A DNA stretch of 64,000 bases. It comes from Salticus scenicus. Lineage: Eukaryota > Arthropoda > Arachnida > Araneae > Salticidae. Under the pieces are notes generated by a model. That model was not told the DNA's origin, did not search any database, and saw nothing but the letters and a program-made list of their open reading frames with translations. The position numbers and the translations under genes were made by a program. Below, piece after piece: positions 57,759 to 64,000 of this stretch (within the stretch, counting starts at the first letter, position 1; each line of letters opens with the position of its first letter). Location of the stretch: contig OZ005655.1 in assembly GCA_963930645.1 (NCBI GenBank), forward strand, positions 134,419,626 through 134,483,625, read 5' to 3'.

Positions 57759-57883
57759 CAGTCGGCAGCAAAATATTTCGAGCGCTAGGAAAAAATCCTA
57801 TATAAAAAAAAGAACACTTAATACTGTTTTATTAAATAAATCCTTGTCGAAGCTTGTTTTTAGTCAGTCTAAGAGCATGAATC
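57759..57883 (+). mobile_element. Truncated Tc1/mariner-type MITE in copy B
   Basis: Begins at TA (57757-57758) with CAGTCGGCAGCAAAATATTTCG and runs through CCTATATAAAAAAAAGAACACTTAATACTG, TATTAAATAAATCCTTGTCG and TAGTCAGTCTAAGAGCATGA, the left half and centre of the family at 3865-4091. The right arm is missing. Copy A has no insertion at the matching point (about 2170), which supports an insertion. Confidence 0.75.
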
Positions 57884-58450
57884 AACCAGATTCCACTCTT
57901 TTACCGACTCTTTTACAAAAGCAAACGTGGTGCGTCGTGTAAAGATTTTTATTCTTTTTCTGTCCTTGTTACTGACACGGAATCTATAAAAATCATACAG
58001 ATAATAAAGAGTTGACCAATGACTAGAAGCGCAAAGAACCGTTTCACCCCAAAGAGGTTGAAATATCTTCTATTTGTAAATTCATGATGTTGATTTTTTG
58101 GAATTGTCAACCAATTTAATGAATGTGTAAAGGAGGGAAGGACTACTCCTTTTTTCTATGCTCTACTATACTCCTCCCTCTCTTCCTTTTCAGAAGAATA
58201 ATTTTCTATTAATTCTTTTTAATTTAACAATTAGCTTATTTATATTTATGTTAGATATTTGCAATATTAATTTTTTTTATACTAACAAGGAGAGGTCACA
58301 ACATGGAAAATTCAGATCGGGACAAAATTGCGCAAGATTGTTGTATACTATGAGGGTAACAACATATTAAAGCAGTAGGACCCACTATCCACAAAATTTC
58401 GAGAAAGAAACGTTTAAAGTTTCAGTAATCTTTAAATACAAGTTATTTCG

Positions 58451-58537
58451 CAAGCGAGTAAGTGCCTCAGTGGTGTGATCCTAAAGCGCGAATCTCCCAA
58501 CCAGGTGATTTGGGTTCGAGGCTACATACGGGACTAC
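58451..58537 (+). other. tRNA-like promoter boxes, left arm
   Basis: GTGCCTCAGTGGTGTGAT resembles a Pol III A box, and about 45 bp on, TTTGGGTTCGAGGCTAC resembles a B box. Spacing is tRNA-like. However the T arm does not pair as in a working tRNA, so this is a tRNA-derived relic or a mimic, not a gene. Confidence 0.45.
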
Positions 58538-59461
58538 ATTTTTTTTTTCTTCTTTAACTTTTTATGTAATCTTAAATTTTTATTTATTTTACTTTATTTT
58601 ACAATTCAATTCAAAATTTGAAAATTTTAATAAAAAATTATTTAATTTTCTTGAGTATAAAATAACTCTTTCTATTTTTAATATTTATAACTTAAAAATA
58701 CAATAAATTGTTTTCGTTTAACTGTAAAATAAGGTAAAACTAAAGGAACTGTTTTTAATTATTTATCTAAATATTTTTTTATTTTATTTTAGCTATATTT
58801 AATTTTATTTTTTAATTTACCAAAAAAAAAAAAAAAAAACAGAGAAATGATCATTTTAATTGCATATATAATTACTATTCAAATTAAATAATTACTTCTC
58901 CAATCAATACAGTTTCTTGAAAAATTATAGTATAGGATTACGATGCTATTAAATTATTACAGGTAAAGAAATGTTATCTTTAAATGTACATTTTAAATGT
59001 TAATGAACATCGTTCCTTTTTCGATAACGACTTTTTTTTTTTTTTTAAATCCTTCTGTGGACGAAATAAAATTCCACCTGCCCTTTATTATTAACAAGCT
59101 AGAAGTGTTTACGTAATGTATGCACATTCAAACCAAATCAGGAAGCTCAAACCAAGATTTAAGAACACCTGCTAACTATTTTACACTTTGTTTACAGCTT
59201 GCTTATTTTTTAATTATTTAAATATTTGTCTGCTTTTCTTTATGTTTCTTATTTAGGGTTTTGTAAAACTAAACTTTATTTTTTAAGTTATAGAAATTTA
59301 TTGTATTTTTAAGTTATAAATATTAAAAATAGAAAAAGTTATTTTATACTCAAGAAAATTAAATAATTTTTTATTAAAATTTTCAAATTTTGAATTGAAT
59401 TGTAAAATAAAGTAAAATAAATAAAAAGTTAAGATTACATAAAAAGTTAAAGAAAAAAACA

Positions 59462-59550
59462 AAAGTAGCCCCGTAGGTAGACTCGAACTCAAGTCATCTG
59501 GTTGGGAGACTCGCGCTTTAGGATCACACCACTGAGACACTTACACACTT
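59462..59550 (-). other. tRNA-like promoter boxes, right arm
   Basis: Inverted copy of the left-arm motif: reversed, it reads GTGTCTCAGTGGTGTGATCC and GACTTGAGTTCGAGTCTACC. Both box elements remain recognisable despite independent substitutions, and GACTTGA/TCGAGTC can form a short hairpin. Confidence 0.45.
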
Positions 59551-60051
59551 GCGAAATAACTTGTATTTAAAGATTACTGAAACTTTAAATGCTTTTTTCT
59601 CGAAATTTTGTGGATAGTGGGTCCTACTGCTATAATATGTTGTTACCCTCATAGTATACTACAATCCTGCGCAATTTCGTCCCGATCTGAATTTTCCATG
59701 TCGTGACCTCTCCTTGTAAGTAGTCATAAACTGCTTATAAAAAATGAATTGAAAAAAAAAAAAAAAAAAAAAAAACATAATTTGCTCATTAAAGAATTTA
59801 GATAATGCCTTCAAATTGTTTCGTAATTAAAAAAATAAATAAATAAAATAAAATAAAACTATGCAGTGTGTGTATTGATTCTTTTTTATAACATAGTTCG
59901 TATTACATAGATTACTCATTTGCAAAAATGCATTTTATTAAGTAATTGTTTTCATTTTTTCTCATTTATTGACAGATAGTTGCAGCAGAAGAAATTAATC
60001 CTTCTTAATGTGAAACAAGAGTAAAAGTCCTCAGTGCGTAACTTCATTTAT

Positions 60052-60092
<41 letters not shown>
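60052..60092. repeat. Poly(T) run
   Basis: About 33 T residues at roughly 60056-60088 inside copy B; copy A has shorter T runs in the equivalent place (near 4748). Confidence 0.8.
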
Positions 60093-60093
<1 letters not shown>

Positions 60094-60332
60094 TTATATG
60101 TATATATATTTTTTTTCTAATTTGAAATGTAAATTATTTGTTTCATTATAATATTTTGTATTTTGTATTTGTTTTAACAGATGTTGCAGTTTTAAAAGTT
60201 AATTTATTATTTTTATAATAATATAAGTTAAAAAACAAAATACGGATTAGCTTTTATTAGATTAATTTTCAATTAACCAGATCAAAATTATGTATATTAT
60301 GTAACGTTTGTTTAAATATTTTATTTGTCATA

Positions 60333-60440
60333 CGATTTAAAGAGGCTGGCTAGACAAATCGAACAATCATTCGACATGTTGGACGAAGGGTAATTAGATG
60401 ATGATGGCAAGAAGATGGTTATCAATTTTTGCGGCCCATT
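60333..60440 (+). pseudogene. Tc1-like transposase helix-turn-helix relic
   Basis: From 60333 one frame reads RFKEAG-stop-TNRTIIRHVGRRVIR, two stops, then WQEDGY. This follows the paired-like DNA-binding motif of Tc1-family transposases (RFKEAGxTNRxIARHLGR...IRRxWQEW). Three stops and loss of the rest show it is dead. Confidence 0.55.
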
Positions 60441-61233
60441 AAATTTATTTTCCAACAAGAAATTCCTAACCACATACTTCACGTGTTCCTAATGCATGTA
60501 TTATGTAAAGGCGATTACAAGCATCCTGGTATGCTGACGATTTAGCTCGACAATTTTAGACAACTCATCAAAAAATTCATTATCATTGTATGTCACGACG
60601 GTGACAGCTTTCATGCCGGTCTAGTGGAAAAACGCAATTTTTTCACCTTATTGTAAAGGCAGGTAAACCTGCTAAGCATAAATTGAAGAAGATATTGAAA
60701 AAAGCTATGCGACTTTCTTTGGATATTTCCAAAAACATTTTGTGTGTGTGTGTGTGTGTGTGCAGGGGGGGGGGGCGACGGAGCAAATTCGAGAGACATC
60801 TTTAGCGCTAAATTTGTAAATTTGTCTTAGAAAATCTATGGGATCTGCGGTCGCGAAATTTAATGTGTAAATAGTTTATGCGTATCCGACACCTATGATT
60901 TCACGAAATTCCCCCCTACCCCCCCCTCCTTTGAATAGGGGTCAATAAACACGTGTAAAAACACGTTTTATCGTTTGGATTGGCCTTAAATTACCTTAGA
61001 ATGAAGAATTTTGGTGTGTGGATGTTCATTAAATGTACGCATTATGTACTTTGGTGGGATTTCGCAAAACTTCGAACCTATCCGCTGTGGAAGGGGAAGT
61101 GAGAAGTAGGTAAGTTGCTGCCGAAGGCTGTGAGGATCTGGCTTTCTAACGTTGCGAGCGAGCAAAACCTCCACCGAACACAGCGGAAACTTAGGTTATT
61201 AATAATGATATGGTATTTTGATAACTCATTTGA
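60441..61233. other. Non-coding; GT microsatellite and Helitron-like upstream DNA
   Basis: (GT)n then G9 at 60741-60774; C runs at about 60911-60927. The stretch 61078-61190 is GC-richer and may be the subterminal part of the Helitron-like end that follows. Confidence 0.4.
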
Positions 61234-61268
61234 GTATAGTGTCCAGCGAAGCGGGCATAGCCTTATAG
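61234..61268 (+). mobile_element. Degraded Helitron-like 3' terminus
   Basis: AGTATAGTGTCCAGCGAAGCGGGCATAGCC parallels ATATAGTGGCTAGCGAAGCGGGCGTAGCC at 63838-63866. The hairpin's right arm and terminal CTAG are mutated (CTTATAG). Confidence 0.45.
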
Positions 61269-61339
61269 GAACATATAAAATAACTTCTTTTAGTAGAAAA
61301 TTTATGAATTTTAAGATTTTCAAGAGCATGACATTGATG

Positions 61340-61982
61340 CATATTTCAACTAGATTTTCATGTGCGATAATGACACAATTAATTCTTACTCATATATTGA
61401 GTATTTTTTTCTCAAAATAATGTATATATATATTTTTTTTTTCTGTAATTCTTTATTTAAAAATAAACTATATAATGTGAAGCTATCGTGCATTTCGTTT
61501 GTTATTAAAATACTTGAAACTTTCATACATGAAATATATTTCCTGTTTCTATTGTTATTTTTTCTAAATAAAAAGAAATGACAGAAAAAAAGAGATTATG
61601 TAAACAGACAATGCCACTGTTCATGTGAGAAAATCAAACATAGAAAATATCTCGATTCGAGTTAACTGAGGCGAAACTAGAATTTTCCCTTAAAAATATA
61701 TTTTTTTATATAGATAAAGAATAATGTCTAAAATATGTTCTGAATGCATGTAAAAGAAGGGACAATGTAAACGTCAAATGAGACAAAGATATATATATAC
61801 ATATATGTATATACATAGATAGATAGAAAACTCTTGAAATGAATTTATATGTAAATATAAGTTTAAAGACTAGAAAAACCAAAAGGAAAGTATATATATA
61901 TACATATATTATCCTTTTGGAGCCTTTAATATATATATATATATTAAAGGCTAAAATTAAATTTACACTAAGTTAAATGTAA

Positions 61983-62016
<34 letters not shown>

Positions 62017-62205
62017 ATTTATGTATGTAGTACATTTTTTCAAAGTTTTGCACTATTAATTTATTCTTAGATTTAAAGAATATAGATGATAAGAAACAAT
62101 AGACAACTACAATTTATTATTGCCTGATAGTGATTTTTTAAATTATAATCTGTTACCCACACAAGATTGCCTTATTTTCTAATTAGTTCAAAATTATAAT
62201 AAATA
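61340..62205. repeat. Duplicated non-coding block, copy 2
   Basis: Diverged copy of 42400-43145 in the same orientation (landmarks given there). It contains extra insertions relative to copy 1: a TATA-rich segment with the perfect 32-nt palindrome AGCCTTTAATATATAT plus its complement at 61921-61952, and an A30 run near 61983-62014. Confidence 0.7.
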
Positions 62206-62271
62206 GAGGACAGCTCTGATAATTGCGCTTTTGAATGAATGGTGTAATAACTTAGGTAAAAAAAAAAAAAA

Positions 62272-62304
<33 letters not shown>

Positions 62305-62640
62305 TTGCATGATTAAAACCCGGCAGAACTGGCGCCGTGAAGCGTAACATGAAGACGGGCAAGGGGTGTCAACGTATCCCAAACATATTAAATCACATAA
62401 ATACGAAAAAAGTCTTTAGAATTCAATTTGTGAATGAAATTAATGATAACGACACTCTCATGAAAATAAATAACTGAAATGTTCAATTATCGTTAACTTT
62501 AAAAATTAATAGAAAATAAATTGAAAGCAAACTTTTTCCTCCTTGTTCGAAAAGCTTATTTTTTCCCATGTGGCGCACTTAATTATTTTCTTTATCTTAT
62601 ACTATTAAGTGAGCAATATTTGTATATATATTTCACTGTT
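62206..62640. other. Spacer, one trinucleotide run
   Basis: A run then (AAT)n at 62258-62302. Slightly GC-richer CGGCAGAACTGGCGCCGTGAAGCG at 62321-62344. No gene. Confidence 0.4.
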
Positions 62641-63110
62641 CTCGAAAACGGTAGCTCGGACAGTCACGAGATTTAACACAAAGGTGCCCCCCGAAGGATC
62701 ATTGTGCACATCGAAGTCAGAATTTCGAATTTCTGTTTAGTTTTCTTTTAATTAATAAAAATATGAAAATAATAAGCTAATAATAGCGAAAAATTAGCCA
62801 TTTAAATTTAATCCATAATTTAATTGTTGCCAAAAAAAAAAAAACGAGTTTATTTTTTTTTTCCAACAGGAAAATAAATACATTTATCTAAACATGAACA
62901 ATACTACACACTACTGATCGCAGAGCTTCCAAATTTAACATATAGGTACCTAGGAAACTGCAGGTGTGCACCTTATCGAGATTTTTTCGAATTTCGAATT
63001 TGAATTTTTTAAATTAATGTTTTTTCGATTTTAAACATTGGCTTTTATGTTTCATTTTTCATGAATTTATTCTTCGATTGTAATCGTCTGCGTATCTTAG
63101 CAACGGCTTT
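62641..63110. repeat. Two-copy tandem repeat, about 270-bp period
   Basis: GAGATTTAACACAAAGGTGCC ... TGCACATCGAAGTCAGAATTTCGAATTTC (62669-62732) recurs as CAAATTTAACATATAGGTACC ... GTGCACCTTATCGAGATTTTTTCGAATTTCGAATTTG (62932-63003). Diverged. It may be the tail of a larger element ending at 63872. Confidence 0.55.
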
Positions 63111-63828
63111 ATTATGCAATTTATTTTTTATTTAATACATTTATTTGAGGGCGAATCTTTTTTCTCTTTTTAATTTATTATATTTATTGAAAATAAAACG
63201 GTAATGCAGTAGAAAAAATTAAATATATTAAATTTAAAATTTAAAAACGTATTTATAACAGTTATGTTTATGTATAAATTTTGTAGTATAACAAAAATTA
63301 TTTTTCATTTGTTAATTTAATTTCTTTAAAAGTTTTTTTTTTTTTTTTTTTTTTCTAATTTATAGTATTTGTCAGGAAATAATGGTAGTATATAGTAGAA
63401 AGGATTAAACTGATTGGAATTTATTTGTTTTTTATGTATTTAATTCCTTCTGAAAGAAAATCTACTTTTTATTTTATTTTATTACATTGGTCGGAATCAA
63501 ATTGTAATACGTAAATAGCATGAGCAATAAAATACTTGGTTCAAAAACTAAAATATTTAATAGACGCTGAGATACAGTTATCTTTAAAATCGTAGTTCTT
63601 AAATAATGGCAGACCCACCTATCGTCAATAAATACCCATATTGAAATACATAGGAAAGAGATTTCTGCAGGCAGTGGGAACCTGCTCCCGATACAGTGCG
63701 GGCAGAGAAAGAGCTGCCGTAGTCAGCGAGTACCCGATGCGAGGTCTAGAGCGATTCCAATGTAATTATTTTAGTTTTTATTTATAATGTGATGTGAAAA
63801 ATAAATAATGATCCAATTCTTTTGGAGA
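63111..63828. other. Probable interior of the Helitron-like element
   Basis: AT-rich to about 63660, then GC-richer CAGGCAGTGGGAACCTGCTCCCG and AGTCAGCGAGTACCCGATGCGAGG. The latter part resembles 40470-40730. A T run lies at 63332-63354. No coding sequence. Confidence 0.35.
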
Positions 63829-63872
63829 TTCATTTAAATATAGTGGCTAGCGAAGCGGGCGTAGCCTGCTAG
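63829..63872 (+). mobile_element. Helitron-like 3' terminus, best preserved
   Basis: ATTCATTTAAATATAGTGGC leads into the hairpin AGCGGGC-GTA-GCCTGCT (63854-63870, one G-T pair), ending in CTAG (63869-63872) followed by T. This matches the Helitron rule of a short hairpin, CTRR and insertion before T. The same terminus occurs inverted at 28581 and degraded at 61234 and 40800, so it is a multicopy family. The 5' end was not identified. Confidence 0.6.
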
Positions 63873-64000
63873 TAATATTTATTATAACAAAAATGATACA
63901 TTACTGTGGATAAGAATACTGAGACATTAATTTTCCTTGCAGTTTTTACATATAGCTTCAATTTCTGAGTGTTATATAAGAAAGAAAGAGAGTGTGATTT
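63873..64000. other. Window end, no feature
   Basis: AT-rich flank of the Helitron-like element. No counterpart recognised in the window. Confidence 0.4.

Larger units (their letters stand above)
58281..59721. mobile_element. Foldback element with tRNA-like boxes in each arm
   Basis: Two arms of about 428 bp (58281-58709 and 59295-59721) are inverted copies, separated by about 585 bp of AT-rich DNA. Outer ends are ACTAACAAGGAGAGGTCAC and, reversed, ACTTACAAGGAGAGGTCAC. Conserved inner landmarks include GGACCCACTATCCACAAAAT, TTTAAAGTTTCAGTAATC and CCTAAAGCGCGAATCTCCCA. It replaces the middle of copy A relative to copy B. No transposase is encoded and no target duplication was defined. The size and symmetric arms fit a foldback or large MITE. 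Confidence 0.8.
46511..60340. repeat. Dispersed non-coding block, copy B, split by insertions
   Basis: Paralogue of 1166-5010 in the same order: 46511-46575, 48330-49130, 57660-57757, 57885-58265 and 59735-60340. Interruptions are 46576-48330 (tandem array), 49131-57655 (8.5 kb with mariner and piggyBac-like MITE), a Tc1/mariner MITE (57759-57883) and the foldback element (58281-59721). Copy A lacks all four, so they postdate the duplication or were removed from A. Confidence 0.6.

Noticed and set aside
58451..58537. A functional tRNA gene
   Set aside because: A- and B-box-like motifs are present but the T and acceptor stems do not pair, and the motif is part of an inverted arm repeated at 59462-59550.

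Overview
The window is about 64 kb of very AT-rich, gene-poor eukaryotic DNA. Almost everything recognisable in it is a mobile element, a decayed piece of one, a satellite or minisatellite array, or a duplicated non-coding block. Homopolymer and di/tri/tetranucleotide runs are everywhere. The element mix (K02A2.6-like Ty3/Gypsy, a GIY-YIG Penelope-like element, an intact mariner, Tigger/pogo-, piggyBac- and hAT-like derivatives, tRNA-headed SINEs, Helitron-like termini) fits an arthropod, and my best guess is a chelicerate such as a spider. That taxonomic guess is inference only. No intact host gene was found. Three weak exon candidates and one possible degraded chemoreceptor are listed at low confidence.

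Layout. 1-5.1 kb: a non-coding block (copy A) whose diverged paralogue (copy B) is spread over 46.5-60.3 kb by insertions; a palindromic Tc1/mariner MITE lies in copy A. 5.8-8.5 kb: a sequence unit related to the 36-39 kb array, then a 147-bp tandem array rich in TGCTAG/CCAGCA, then two short tandem duplications. 9-11 kb: one full SINE and two 5'-truncated SINEs, all with target-site duplications, plus DNA-transposon ends. 11.25-16.12 kb: a Ty3/Gypsy element with matching TCATA target duplications, broken by an 800-bp tandem duplication, a frameshift, a stop and a lost 3' LTR half. 17.79-20.43 kb: two 5'-truncated Penelope-like copies fused head to head as a near-perfect palindrome inside a single 14-bp target duplication, each tail carrying a hammerhead-like motif. 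21-28.6 kb: Tigger-like elements, a hAT-like element nested in another repeat, and a Helitron-like 3' end.

30.8-34 kb: piggyBac-like and Tigger-like MITEs and a GTCAGGGAATT-rich repeat. 34.6-39.4 kb: a 165-bp array bounded by inverted termini, followed by a higher-order array of about 635 bp. 39.8-44.7 kb: a 50-nt perfect palindrome, a minisatellite, a Helitron-like remnant, an exon candidate, a block duplicated again at 61.3-62.2 kb, and a possible gustatory-receptor relic. 45-50.5 kb: a complete SINE, a 148-bp tandem array and paired direct repeats. 51.4-52.9 kb: a structurally intact mariner with a 350-codon transposase. 53-64 kb: a piggyBac-like MITE, a 1.44-kb foldback element with tRNA-like promoter boxes in each arm, a Tc1 helix-turn-helix relic and Helitron-like 3' ends.

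The autonomous families seen (Penelope, mariner, Gypsy) are unrelated to most of the non-autonomous ones, so the trans-acting partners of the SINEs, foldback element and piggyBac/Tigger MITEs must lie elsewhere. All comparisons were made by eye; no search or alignment was run, so boundaries of diverged repeats are approximate.
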